Position numbers and translations under genes: made by a program
The notes under the pieces: model-generated
Database searches by the model: none
Told to the model about the DNA's origin: nothing
The model's input: the letters and a program-made list of their open reading frames with translations, nothing else
Part shown: positions 32,419 to 43,489 of the stretch, piece after piece
Position numbering within the stretch: position 1 is the first letter of the stretch
How the letters are laid out: the number at the start of each line of letters is the position of its first letter
From: Emydura subglobosa
Taxonomy: Eukaryota > Chordata > Testudines > Chelidae
NCBI GenBank assembly: GCA_007922225.1
Contig: ML679970.1
Span: 38,981,460-39,045,459, forward strand
Reading direction: 5' to 3'
DNA length: 64,000 nt

Positions 32419-33020
32419 CTTGGGATATGTCTACACAGCAAAAGCTGCGCATAAGATAGCCTACCAGATGTAGACTAAATCCAGCTACCACAAATAACAA
32501 TAGCAGTGAAGACACCATAGCATGTGCTTCAACGCAGATATTAAAATGCAGCACAGACCCAGCTCATGAGCACACTCTGAAGCCCACACTGCATTGTCTT
32601 CACTGCTATCATTACCTGCCCTAGCTAATTCAGGTAGGCTAGCCTGTGCATAGCTTTCATTGTGTAGACCAGTGATACTCAGACTGAGGCTCGCAAATGG
32701 CTCTTTAATGTGTCTTCTGTGGCTCTTTGCAGCACATGATATTAAAATACTATGTGATTTACTTAGCAGCCAGCCTAAGTTATTAACCAATCAGGATGCT
32801 TTTACTATGTTATTAGCCAATTATAATTGATAATACTTGCTCAGTCATTTTGCTGTGGGATTTTTATTTATTATATATAAAACTAAATATTTCCTTTCAT
32901 ACTGTTTAAATATGAATATATAGTATTGTAGGAAATAAAACAATGAATTCACATGACTGTGGCTCTTTTGGATAATGAACCACTGAAGTCCGAGTATCAC
33001 TAGTGTAGACAAACTCTTAG
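32419..33020. mobile_element. Foldback MITE interrupted by a hAT element
   Basis: Outer arms 'CTTGGGATATGTCTACAC' (32419-32436) and 'GTGTAGACAAACTCTTAG' (33003-33020) are imperfect inverted repeats. Inner arms 'AGCAAAAGCTGCGCATA' and 'TGCATAGCTTTCATTG' extend the stem by about 30 bp. The right arm is split by the hAT insertion at 32670-33002. The outer motif resembles the MITE at 8376-8677. Non-autonomous. Confidence 0.75.
32670..33002. mobile_element. Non-autonomous hAT-type element with 8-bp TSD
   Basis: Terminal inverted repeats start CAGTGATACTCAGACT and end AGTCCGAGTATCACTA. Perfect 8-bp flanking duplications GTGTAGAC lie at 32662-32669 and 33003-33010. An 8-bp duplication with CAGTG-like ends is the hAT signature. 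333 bp, no transposase. Confidence 0.85.
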
Positions 33021-33282
33021 AATAACTGCATGGTAAACTTAGCTTTTTAGTGGTGACCATGGTATGGGACTTTCCTACCATGCCAACTCAGTATGGCAAC
33101 AAGATCTCTGATTATTACATAAGCTAAATAATGCATTAATTAAATTAGATTTTTTTAAATATCCAAATTAAAGTTTTTGTATAATCAAAAATTTCTACTG
33201 GTCCTGCTTACAGCCAGACCTAATAGCACTCTAGTGTTTACAACTGGTCTCTCATATAAATATTTTAAGATGCTGTAGATAA

Positions 33283-33512
33283 ATGAGGACCAATGTGGCC
33301 CTGTGGCATAGACGTGGGCCTGAAAGCCAGGAACTACTGCATTCAAGTCTTGACTTTGCCAATGATTCAATGTGTGGCCTTGACCAAGTTACCCTTGACT
33401 TAACTTCTCCATGCTTCGGTTTCACCATATGTAAAATGGGGATAATACTCACTTCTAAGCCTAACACAAGTGCTGTGAAGCTTTGCTAAAGGTTCTTACA
33501 TATTTAAAGAGA
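33283..33512 (+). mobile_element. MIR (CORE-SINE)
   Basis: The classic MIR series is recognisable in order: 'TGTGGCCCTGTGGCATAGAC', 'TTCAAGTCTTGACTTTGCCA', 'GTGTGGCCTTGACCAAGTTA', 'TTCGGTTTCACCATATGTAA', 'AATGGGGATAATACT'. It is an ancient tRNA-derived SINE found across amniotes. Confidence 0.85.
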
Positions 33513-34998
33513 TATAATTATATATTAATATTAAATCGGAAAATGTATTGTTTTGTTTCCACCCCTGTACTAGATGATTACCTCCAAATCTATACAAAAA
33601 CACTATGTTCTTACCAACATATTAATCATGACATGATGTCTTAGTTAATGGTACACACAGCAGACTAGTAGAGAGGTCATTTCCAGGAAGGAAATATGCT
33701 CCTGTGTACCAATCATCTCACACCAATAACTGAGGCAAGATATGCCAGAGGTTGGAAGCTAACCTGACTGACTGTAGACTGCCCACCATAAATGAATGCT
33801 GTCATATCTAGGTGGTTATGAATGAAGGAGAGAGCCATCTGCTACCTTTTCTTTATTTACTCGGTTATATGTTTTGATACTATGGGTTATTTGTTCTTCT
33901 GTTCTGTTCATTCAATACTAATCTTTCTTTTCTCTCTTATGTTAACACTTTTAGGATCCAGAGATTCGATATGTCTGGGTGCAGCTCTGTAGCTACAGGT
34001 TCTTCTGCAGCAGTGGTTAGTCCCAGCTACTATTTTCATACTTAGTGTAACGCTTGAAGAAATAAGCTATGTACTATAGATGGCAAATAGACTACTAGTG
34101 CTCAGGCTTAATAAAGGAGCAAAGCCACACCAGCAACACATGGAAAAATTCCTTTTAAGTCAAGGGGCATTTCATGCATTACTCACTTGACGTCTCTGGC
34201 CCTAATACAGCAGAGACAGTAATCGTAGCTGAACAACCAATAAAAGAAAACAAAAATAAACATTTTCAAATTTGCAAGCTGCCTTTCCTTGCTTGCCGTT
34301 CCCTTTGACCATGGGATCAGGCCAGCTATCTCTCAAAATTGTGTATGGCCAGAAAACTGGCCCCACCATAATGTAGTATCAAATGAAAACAAGAAAGTTA
34401 CCAAGGAAGTTAATTTTAAAAGAAAATCAATTCAAGAAACCTCTTAATTTATTTAATACATTTTTTTTCTGGAGACAATGGTGTAACTCAGAATCCATTC
34501 TGTTAGGGCTCTCTCTTCTTTCAAGCACCAATAAGTAAGTTTTGAAAAAGATGATGCTATGCTATAGGAAATATTTACATGTACAAACTGTGTAGAATAA
34601 TCCTTCAGAGTCATAGATGGAAAAGTTCTCAGAGGTAGTCCTTGAAGTTCATGTGTTATTAAACAGATCTCCTCACACACAGATACCATAAGAATACTTT
34701 AAAACACTTTAAAACGTTGAATCAGTAAAAATTACCATCAGTTTTTGGCAATGGACATTTTAGACATATAAAGCTTGATTTTCAGAGGTACTGAGAGCAT
34801 CCACAATTTCCAGTGTAGTCAACAGCAGCTGCAGATTCTCACAACCTCTAGTCAGTCCCAGAATAATTTCCTAACATTATTCCACGGGTTCCCAAGATGC
34901 CACACATACAACAATCATTTCTTGGAGTTCGTGGTGTGCAACACAACACTTGTTTCTACATATGATGTAATAAAGAACTGTGTTCTCACTGTACCTAC
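33513..34998. other. DOCK3 intron, nothing recognised
   Basis: AT-rich sequence downstream (in gene direction) of the 97-nt exon. No further exon is visible on the minus strand. Confidence 0.5.
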
Positions 34999-35095
34999 CA
35001 CATACAGCTGTTTCCAGAGGATAGCCCATTCCTGGAGCGTTGTTGTGGCTTCAGTCACAACAGAATCTTCAAGTGGAACTACTGTTTCATACTGC
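34999..35095 (-). CDS. DOCK3: DOCK3 coding exon (post-SH3 linker), 97 nt
   Basis: Minus-strand exon bounded by an acceptor (TTTCTGTGTTTTACAG|GCAG, polypyrimidine-rich) and a donor (TATGTG|GTAGGT). It encodes 'QYETVVPLEDSVVTE', then 'TTTLQEWAILWKQLYV' after one Ala. This matches DOCK3 as I recall it ('QYETVVPLEDSIVTEV', 'TLQEWASLWKQLYV') better than DOCK4 ('FEMVIPTEDSVITEM') or DOCK1. DOCK3 is a cytoplasmic Rac exchange factor, mainly neuronal, partnered by ELMO proteins; this segment follows the N-terminal SH3 domain. The first base (G) completes the Gly codon begun by the 56-nt exon upstream, so the exons join in phase with no stop. Plus-strand open frames here are shadows. Confidence 0.9.
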
Positions 35096-36952
35096 CTGTA
35101 AAACACAGAAAAATATGCTTCACAAAGGCTCTCATGAAAAGGTAGAACACAACAAAAATGACAGCATTAAAATTAGCAAATCCTAAACTTGTAATCTATG
35201 TAATCTATATACAGAGGAAAGAACAGTTATTACAACATGCTCCCCAAAAACTGGCCAATCAGACCGCCTTTCCAGTAGGTTCTAAATTGAGCTCTGAAGT
35301 CCACAGGAATGTTCACACTGTTTTCTGTTTACGTCAAATTTACTTTGTGACAGAAAGACATCATTTATAGTACAGCCAATTAAAGGAAAATAAGTCCTTT
35401 GCATTTCTAATTTCTATAGATTTAGTCTATTAAATGATAAATATTTCTAAGAATTTTATAACACAATAGTCTAATACCCCTCTGCTATGCTGAACACCAT
35501 TATACATCATGTTCAGGAAGCATCTCGATTATCACTCCATTATCTCCCACAGGAACCTGCGAGGAGACGGAGTATTTCCTAATTATATGAGGGCACTATA
35601 TAATTATCATTCTAATAATGGTCAATATTAGAGTCTTTTTAAATATGATGAGCTAATATCCCTTATACCCCATCCAACATCCATCTCACAGCCAAAGTAA
35701 CCAGATTGTGATCTGGATAGTTGCACAGGAGTGAGGTTTCTCCCCAAAACTATGCTGATCCTCTCACCTATATTCAGTACTCTGGCCAATGGATCCATTA
35801 CTCTATGGGTCCACTAGCTCTGCATCTTCTTCAGCCTCCAGACCTTTTAATGTAGTAGATTACAAAGCCTCTGTGTGGACTTCCTGTCTACCAACTAAGC
35901 AGGAGAATTACATTAATTCCACTGTCTTCAGGATCTTCAACATTCACGGAAGTAGAACCAGGATTCTTCCACACCCTCTGAGCACACTGTATTGTAATAA
36001 TATTTGTAATATTGTGATAATATAGTATGATACTCTGTAATAATCTACCTTTTATATTATCTGAGCCATCAGTTCCTTGACTTAGCCTTTTAGTGGAAAA
36101 AATACAAATGTCAGGTATTGCACAACTGCCAAGAATTGTAAATGTAAAGCATATCTCAAGCTTCCAGTACTCCAGCAATTAAAGAACAAAGAAAAAAATC
36201 TATGACAGGCATTTGTGTTTCTGAAATATCAAATGCTAGATTGTGGAAGTTACTCACATATCTGAATAGGAGTGATGTAGAGCCAATCTGACTCTTTACA
36301 GAAGCTCTAGGATAAATTGTGCTTCAGGAGGCACAATCCAAGCACTTCAAAGAACACAAGAGGCGTGCACCCACTGCCCTTCCTCTTGTATGGTACAGCT
36401 TACTCCCATTCTCTGCACCTAGCCAGCTTTCTGACACTTTGCAGGGGGGATGACCATGGATTCACCTACTCTTCACCACATTTAGGCTACTTGTTATCCC
36501 CCTTATGCAGGGTGTGAAAGAGAGAGAAAGGAATGCCATTTTTGCCCTCACCTTCCCCCCTTGTGTACTCACACTAGCTCCAAATAATAACAGAAATTGA
36601 GGATTTATCTATATAAAAAGACTGAGTTTTTTAAATGTAAAATCAAGTTCTCAAAACAAACTTTCATTTGGATTTTCCATCATCATTGTAACATTTAATT
36701 TTAACCCATTTATCCAAGGATTTTATAATTGTGCCTCACTACAAACTAAAGTTAATATTAGAAAATGGTTAAAAAATTGAGTCAATATATGTTTCTCTAA
36801 ATATTCAGGGACTAGAAAACTAGCACACACAAGGGCCGCATCCAGCATTCCTAAGTTAACCAAAACTCCTATTTAAATCAATTATTTAAATCAATTCATA
36901 TTTTCTTACTGATTTGGAACATTAAACAGGATATTTTTTGTTTGTTTTAAAG
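35096..36952. other. DOCK3 intron, nothing firmly recognised
   Basis: Intronic sequence between the 97-nt exon and a DIRS copy. Segments near 35650-35990 and 36250-36500 look repeat-like but are unassigned. Confidence 0.45.
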
Positions 36953-37194
36953 AAAAGACTGTTCCTGGCCTTTGAAACTGTTGTTCTTCAAGACGTGTTA
37001 CTCCTGTCCATTCCAATTAGGTGTACACGCTTCACAGTTGCCAGGCTTTCCCCCCAGTGGCACCCACAGTCAGCTCTGGAGCCCCCTGGAATCACACCTT
37101 CATGGTACCCTATATAGGGCTCTGCCAACCCCCTGCCTCTTTGATTCCTTTTTGCCAGCAGACTCCGACAGAGGGGTAGGCGGGTGGGTCTTGG

Positions 37195-37295
37195 AATGGA
37201 CATGAGCAACACATTTCGAACAATAAGAGTTACAGTTCAGGACCATCTTTTCTTCTTCAAGCGCTTGCTCATGTTGATTCCAATTAGGTGACTTC
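37195..37295. repeat. ICR of the 37-40.6 kb DIRS copy
   Basis: 'GGAATGGACATGAGCAACAC' and 'TCTTCTTCAAGCGCTTGCTC' are reverse complements of the element's right and left ends, as in the 19-kb copy. It is more diverged in the middle. Confidence 0.7.
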
Positions 37296-37325
37296 AAGCA
37301 GCTCCTTAGGTGGTGGGGGCAGAGT

Positions 37326-37565
37326 TCAATGGGTAACTGATTGTACTACTGCTCTACCGACTGCCATGTCATCTCTGGCCTCCTGAGAGATAGCGTAGTA
37401 CATCACAAAGGTGTGGATGGATGACCACATTGCTGCCCTACAGATGTCCTGAATTGGGACTTGTGCTAGGAAAGCTGTCGAGATCATGTTGGCTCTTGTG
37501 GAGTGGGCTGTCAGTATTGGAGCTGGTACCTTCGCCAGGTCATAAAACGCCTTGATACACGTCAT
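37326..37565 (-). pseudogene. DIRS tyrosine recombinase catalytic C-terminus
   Basis: The frame carries the HxxR box in 'LTAHSTRANMIS', then 'FLAQVPIQDICRAAMWSS' with the Trp, 'HTFVMYYAIS' with the nucleophilic Tyr, and the tail 'VGRAVVQSV'. So three of the catalytic boxes are intact here. The first Arg region upstream lies at about 37890, and the gene is interrupted by a 707-bp LTR. Confidence 0.78.
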
Positions 37566-37747
37566 AATCTATGATGAGATCCTTTGGGAGGAGATCGGGA
37601 GGCCTTTCATTCTATCTGCTAATGCAACAAAGAGTTGAGATGTCTTTCTAAAAGGTTTCGTCCTCTCAATATAGAATGCTAACGCCCTCCAGACGTCCAG
37701 GGAGTGGAGCCTCTGTTCCCAGCTACTGGCATGCAGTTTGGGATTAA

Positions 37748-37763
37748 AAAAAAAAAAAAAAGT
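37748..37763. repeat. Poly-A run inside DIRS recombinase
   Basis: A homopolymer of about 16 A on the plus strand (poly-T in gene sense) that is absent from the other copies and disrupts the recombinase frame. Confidence 0.7.
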
Positions 37764-37964
37764 CTTGATTCAAGTGGAACTGTGATACAACCTTCAGAAG
37801 GAAGGCCAGGCGTGGCCGCAGTCGAACCTTGTCTGAAAAAAAACCGTATGGGGAACTCTGAAGTCAGGGCTTTGAGTTCTGAGAGTCTTCTGGCCTATGT
37901 GATGGCCACTAGGAAGGCTACCTTCCAAGAGAGATATAGGAGGGAGCATTTGGCTAATGGCTCG

Positions 37965-38671
37965 TGTTGTCAGTTCTTAGCTGTGTGTGTGTTTCCGCAG
38001 TGTGTATGATGTCCCAGCTCTGTTTAGATAACCGAGACACCAAACCATGATCAGATTATCCAATAAGACAAGAGATTTGTTTAAAAAATGACGGCGCCAG
38101 GCCAGGTTTATTGTAAACAAACCACGGTCCTAGTATCCCGCAGACTCTACAAGACCACTAACACATGTATGCTTGTTACAATGGACCAGCTCTATAAACG
38201 GCAGGACTTTCCGTTTCCCCCTCGGCTGGACAAAGAAACTCCCTTTGAGACGCTTTTTAATACACTGATACAAACAAGTTGTGTATTGCCCTTCTGACAT
38301 GTGTAGTTGCCACCCTCTGAGGTGGTAAGATACCACCTTTTACCTAGTACCAGATAGTTCGGCCAAAACATCTCTATCCACCATATTGTCATTCTGAGGG
38401 GTCAGTAAGTCCTCATTATCTTTGGGGCATTCGGATGTTCTGGTATCTTTCTGGAATGTGTTTGCATGAGTGTTCTGTACCTACTGCTTCTTTAGGAATG
38501 TTTGTATCAGCTCTGCTCTTGCCAGTTACTGTGAGCCTGCCGGCATTCACAGCAGGACTACTGCTAACTTTGCTTTATAACAGCAAGGCTTGACTACTAC
38601 TAGCTAACTCAGGCCTCATACCTGGTTTGTTATACTAGGCCTCATATCTCAGGCTCTCACTTTCTATGACA
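37965..38671 (-). mobile_element. Solo LTR inserted in the DIRS recombinase gene
   Basis: On the minus strand it begins TGTCATAGAAAGTGAGAGCC and ends GAACTGACAACA (TG...CA). The AATAAA signal is in 'CAATAAACCTGGCC' (about 38105) and a TATA-like 'GTTTATAGAGC' lies upstream. Flanks GCTCG and GCTCA give a 4-5 bp duplication. The DIRS sequence is continuous across it ('ATGGCTC' to 'AAATGGTGGA'). No internal retroviral sequence, so it arose by LTR-LTR recombination. Confidence 0.75.
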
Positions 38672-38935
38672 GCTCAAATGGTGGATTCATTACTGCTGAC
38701 AGAACAAAGTTAAGGTACCATTGGGGAACCGGCTGGCGTGTTTCAGGGAACAGCCTGTCAAGGCCCTTGAGGAAGCGACCTGCTTTGTGGTACGCAAAGA
38801 TTGAGTGGCTAGCCACTCGTGGATGAAAAGCCAAAATGGCAGCCATGTGGGAGTCACTACTGACTTTTGTGCACTGATTAGAAGGCCCATCCTGGTGGAC
38901 ATCAGTTTTATGAACTCTAAATCTGATTCCACCTG
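38672..38935 (-). pseudogene. DIRS recombinase N-terminus fused to RT end by deletion
   Basis: 'MAAILAFHPRVASHSIFA', 'FLKGLDRLFPETR' and 'QWYLNFVLSAVMNPPFELS' are the recombinase N-terminal part (compare 'LAAISAFHP', 'FLKGLERLFPPI' at 20.3 kb). Just upstream the sequence reads RT end ('GLLISAQKSVVTPTW'), so RNase H and the RNase H/recombinase junction are missing through a deletion. Confidence 0.7.
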
Positions 38936-38944
38936 ATGTCTGGA

Positions 38945-39226
38945 TCAGCCTTTGATCAACCAATTGTCCACGTATGGGTAGATCTGTATTTTCTGCCACC
39001 TTACGAACACAGCCACCATCGCCAGGCATTTTGTGAAGTCTCTGGGGGCTGCCGACAGACCAAACAGCAGCACTGCAAATTGGTAGTGTGATCGGTTGAC
39101 CACAAAGCGAAGGAATCTTCTGTGCCGTAGGATGATCAACATGTGGAAATATGCGTCTTTCAGATTGAGGGTGGCATACCAATCTCCTGGCTCCAAAGAG
39201 GGGATGACTGACGCCAGGGAGACCAT
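38945..39226 (-). pseudogene. DIRS reverse transcriptase core
   Basis: 'LASVIPSLEPGDWYATLNLK' leads into 'DAYFHMLIILRHRRFLRF' (motif A), then 'FAVLLFGLSAAPRDFTKCLA' (motif B) and 'YPYVDNWLIKG' (motif C). Motif C reads V-D-N where Y-x-D-D is expected, so one catalytic Asp is Asn. Otherwise this is the best-preserved RT core in the window. Confidence 0.8.
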
Positions 39227-39229
39227 TTA

Positions 39230-40340
39230 GAATCTTAACTTCTTCATGGGTCTGCAGTGGCATAGGGAACCACAATGGGTACTTCGCAGCCTGTCCCTTT
39301 GGGGGAACAATGACCTTCTCTCCCGAGCCCCAAGAGGTATACCAGTGACCATGAGGATGCCGACGCCACATGTTTCCCTCCCTTACTTTGCTGGAGTTCC
39401 GGCGCCGAGAGTTTGAGTGCTAACTATGCCTTGACCACCTCTTGTTCTTTGATTTTCTATAAGGACTCGAGCGATGCTGCAGCTCTAATGACCTGCTGCA
39501 TGCCATCGACTTGCGGTGCCGTGAGCTCAAGGAACAGTGTCACTCCAAGGATCAACGCGACTCTCGGTGGATCAGTTCCATTGCTCCAGGGATCGGCACC
39601 TAATATCCGGTGACCAGAGGCATGAACCCGACCTCTCTTGGTGCCGTTCCGGGGATCGGTGCCAAGAATCCGGCGACTGTTGCGGGACTGGCGAGCAACA
39701 ATCAATTGATGGGGATGGGGGACGCTGCAGCCAAGTTCCCCTTTGACAGACCCCCGGTCGGGGTATCCACTCCTCGGTGTGATGGCCATCTCTCTTGCAG
39801 AGTAGGCAACACTGGCATGGCTAATACGTCCTTCATCATGTGGAAGGGATCAACATGCGGTGCAGGCCTCTGCTTCTGCCCGGAGATAGCAGCGGCATGC
39901 GTGCTGGGCTCGACGTCCTTACAGGAAAAGACCCTCTCAGGGTTGATTCTGGTTTCCCCGAATTTTTCTTAGCCAGCTTCGGGGCAAGCAAGCGTTCTCT
40001 CATGGAGTGCACTTTCTTGTGGCGCTTCTTCAGTACTGGGGATGTCAAATGGTGCCAAGCTGACTGACACCGGAGGGGTGCTCCTGGTCGATGCCATGGT
40101 GCTCAGTCCCTAATCCAATCTTGGTTCCGACACCGGTCGGAGAGCTGACTCCATCAAAAGGGCCTTAAGCTTTATGTCCTGGTACTTCTTAGTTCGTAGG
40201 CGAAAGCCCTTACACATCTTACACTTTTCAGAGACGTGAGTTTCTCCCAAGCACTTCAAACAGCTTTGTGCTGGTCACTCAACAGCACAGGCTTCTTGCA
40301 TGAAGCGTAGGGTTTAAATCCCAGGGATCAGGGCATGCCC
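39230..40340 (-). pseudogene. DIRS gag-like region, broken
   Basis: The gag start is visible at about 40340, but the ATG is followed at the third codon by TGA, in the position where the intact copy reads 'MPHSLGFK'. The zinc region is decayed ('YASCKKP' at about 40300). Later parts (39457-40048) remain as short frames such as 'KKRHKKVHSMRERLLAPKLA', matching 'KKHQKKVYPERECSLAPKLA' at 24.4 kb. Non-functional. Confidence 0.6.
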
Positions 40341-40689
40341 CAAAACTGGGTAAACTCGCTAACTAGCAATCTAACTTCTAAGTACTAATTTAACAACTAT
40401 ATACAGTAGAAAATATTACAAAAACCACTAGCAAAACTGAGACTTGCAAGAGAGTTGCTCCAGCACCGTCACAGGCAGTAAGAAAGAACTGAGAGGGAGG
40501 GGAGCTGGCAGCGCCATATATATACGAGCGCATATGCGCGCTGCTGCAGAGGGCACTAGAGTCAGCCCTACGGGTACCACTAGGGAAAAATTTCTGGCAC
40601 TGGTAAACATGGCATGCACACACCTAAATCAGAATGGACATGAGCAAGCACTCAAAGAACAACTTGGTTGATGTGAAATTTGGATGACA

Positions 40690-41470
40690 CCTTGGGCAAA
40701 AATTTGGGAGTAGATGTTACAAAACGCTGTCCTTCAAAAATACTGTAAATGGAGAGTCTGCCATTAGAACCCCCGTTTTTCCAACCCTTCAAGCAGAGGT
40801 GATAGTCACTGAAAAGGCTGTCTTCCAAGATACATTAATGAGGGAAGAAGCAGCCATAGGCTCAAAGAGAAGGCCAATAAGGTATCTAAGTCCTAAATTC
40901 AAATCCCAGTTAGGAGTGGGTTCCTCAACTTGGGAAGGAAAGATCCCCAATCCTTTGAGAAAGCTTACAGTTGTAAGGATGAGAAGACTGAGAATCCTTC
41001 AACCAGGGAAAAAAGGCTGTTATATCCCTGACAGTGGTCCCAGATAATCTTGTCTTTTTTAGCTCTAGGAGGTAATCAAGAATGATAGAGAGGCAAGAGT
41101 AAGCAGGTGGAACACTTCTCTGGACACACCAAAGGCTGAACCCTTTCCACTTCTGGAAATAAGTGCACCTCATGGAATCTTTCCTACTGTTCAATAATAC
41201 CTGTTGGTACCTTTTTAGAACAAGTAGATTCCATTACCATGAAGCATCAAGGAGCAAAGCTTCGAGACAAAGAATTTTCGGATGAGGGTGAAGAATCCAA
41301 CTGGCATCTTGGAAAATAAGATGAGGAATGGATGGAAGGCTGATTGCCTGACAAATGGTTAGGTGAATCAAGTCAGGATACCATATCTGTCTGGGCCACA
41401 TTGGGACAATTAATATGATCCTGGCTTTGTCATGCTTAATCTCATTTATCACTTTCAGAATCAGGGGCAT
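40690..41470 (-). pseudogene. DIRS recombinase N-terminal half and junction block
   Basis: 'KARIILIVPMWPRQIWYPDL' (junction block) and 'YFQKWKGFSLWC', 'LDYLLELKKTRLS' (core-binding domain) are recognisable in separate minus-strand frames. The first-Arg region lies at about 40790-40830 but is decayed. The C-terminal catalytic half is absent. Confidence 0.65.
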
Positions 41471-42327
41471 TGAAGGAAATGCATATAGGACGCCCTTTTA
41501 TCCATAGAACGAGAAAGGCATCACCCAAAAAGAGAGGATCAAACCCCCTCTCAAGCAAAAATATTTGAATTTCCTGTTAGTCACAGTGGCAAAGAGGTCT
41601 ATTTCTGGAACTCCCCAGGACAGAAAGACTTGACTGAAAATCTGAGACTCCTGGATGAAGTCATTCGCTATTCTGGTTTGTATCCCTGGGGAGTAAGCTG
41701 CTGAAATAAAGGATGCAGTCAGCTATGCACCAGTTCGGCACAAAAAGAAGGAGATCTGTCTCCTTATCAATTAAAAGAGAACATGCAGGCTATTTCTGTC
41801 AGGATCTTTATGGACCGGTTTCTGATTAAATGCAGAAAGTGGATACAGGCATTCCTGATTGCCCTCAGCTCAAGGAGGTTGATGTGCAATTATGCTTCTT
41901 GAGCAGACCATTTGTCTTGAGTCGTGTGGACCCCCAATGTGCCCCGACAGCCCATCAGGGATGCATCCGTCATTATGGTAACAAAAGGAGAAGACTGAAC
42001 AAATGGAATCCTCACACATACACGCTCTTAGTTTTTTCACCAAATGGGAGAGTCTCATACCTGATGAAGGACCAACTCTAACATGTTTAGGTTGTATTTG
42101 CTTGGAGCACAAACAGTTCTGAGCCAGCCCTAGAAGCATCAAAGGCAGAGTGTGGCATATAACACCACAAAAATGAAAGCTGCCATGTATCTGAGTAATT
42201 GAACACAGCATCTTATTGATGTCTGTGAGATTATTTGAATCTTTGAGACAAGATTTGCTAACACTAAGAATTTGCTAGAGGGAAGATAAGCCCTGGCTGA
42301 TATTGTGTCTAAGGAGTCTCCTATGAA

Positions 42328-42726
42328 CTATATTCTTTGTACTGTTCTCAAAGTATATCTTTTGATGTTGAGATGTAACCTAGCCCACAGAACAGAGATC
42401 TCGTCATCTTTATGATACCAGTCTTTGAGGTATAAGAAAATGATTAACCCCAGACTTCGATGGTCAGCTGCAACCACCACCAATACTTCTGAGAACACTC
42501 TGGGGGCAGATGAAAGGCTGAACAGAAGAAGCACTCAATGCTGAAAATGATGCTGACCCACCAAAAAACGCAGGAACCAGTTGTGAGACAGGTGAATTGT
42601 GATACGAAAATAGGCATCCTGAAGGTCGAGAGCCAAAAACCAACTTACCAGTTCTAATGATGAAATAGCTATGAGTGTCACTATCCAAAGTTGTTTAGGA
42701 GTCTTAGATCTAAGATTGGTCTTCAC
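42328..42726 (-). pseudogene. DIRS reverse transcriptase, older family
   Basis: 'WFLALDLQDAYFRITIHLSH' (motif A) is in one frame. 'LLLFSLSSAPRVFSEVLVVV' (motif B) and 'IIFLYLKDWY' (motif C) are in the next, so a frameshift separates them. Motif C reads L-K-D, so the first catalytic Asp is Lys while the second is kept, unlike the 19-kb family. Confidence 0.7.
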
Positions 42727-43079
42727 CCTCTATTTTTCTTCAGGACCAGAAAGTAGCTGTAGGAAAAACCCCTCCTTCTGTGCTGAACTGGAACTGGTTC
42801 TACGGCTCCTATTCACAGGAGGGAATCAACTTCTTGTTTTAAGAGGTACTCAGCAGAGGGTCCCTGAAGAAGGACAGGAATGGAGGATGGGTATTAAGGA
42901 TGGAAGTAAAATGAATAGTGCACCTCAATCTTATAACCTCCAGCACCCATTTGTCTGATGTGATTGTCTCCAATGCGGATAGAAAGTGGGAGAGATGGTT
43001 TCCAAATGGCAGAAGATAGGTAGAATGGTGTAGATACAGCTCAGTTTCATAGGGTTGTTCCAGGCCTTTGACCAGCCTG

Positions 43080-43125
43080 TCAAAACTGATGCTTAGATGA
43101 TGATGATGATGATGATGAGAGCTCA
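43080..43125. repeat. GAT trinucleotide microsatellite
   Basis: A short (GAT)n run at about 43096-43118 inside the gag-like part of the older DIRS. Confidence 0.75.
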
Positions 43126-43489
43126 GTAGCAGACTACAGATGGTGATCTGTTCTTCTGGAATCTTGATATCTTCCTGAGCAGTTCATAAGTTCTGTGGAA
43201 TGCTGAGAAAGAAGCATGGTGGGATCTTTGTGCCATTTGGGACCTACTAAACCTTTATTTGCTTGTAGGCATGTAAATTCCCAAGAGATCTCAGTGTGGC
43301 TCTGGAAGCATTAAGAGTACACAAGGATTCATCAATGGATTCAAACAGTCTTAGGCCATATAAAGAGAGACACACCTCTCATAAGCACCTCTTATCAGTT
43401 GGGTGTGATTCTGGAGCCCCTTGTAGACTGTTGACCTTGCCCTGAAGCCAAGTCACACTGTCAAAAATGGATGAACTCCTTCCAGGATA

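Larger units (their letters stand above)
36953..40663 (-). mobile_element. DIRS retrotransposon, internally deleted, carrying a solo LTR
   Basis: The right inverted repeat starts near GTTGTTCTTCAAGACGTG (36980), with about 25 more bases outside it complementary to the ICR. The left repeat ends CACTCAAAGAACAAC at 40663. Both match the termini of the 19-25 kb element. In minus-strand order: broken gag start (about 40340), RT (39226-38945), a jump from just after RT to the recombinase N-terminus (near 38830) removing RNase H, a solo LTR, the recombinase C-terminus and ICR (about 37195-37295). It appears to sit at the edge of the older DIRS copy at 40664-45806. Confidence 0.82.

Noticed and set aside
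1..34998. The next DOCK3 exon downstream (encoding the segment after 'LWKQLYV')
   Set aside because: I looked for the expected peptide on the minus strand and did not find it. It probably lies outside the window, since introns of this gene are very long.
34775..35101. 108-codon plus-strand open frame
   Set aside because: It runs antisense through the 97-nt DOCK3 exon. The minus-strand reading has splice sites and a family match; this one has neither.
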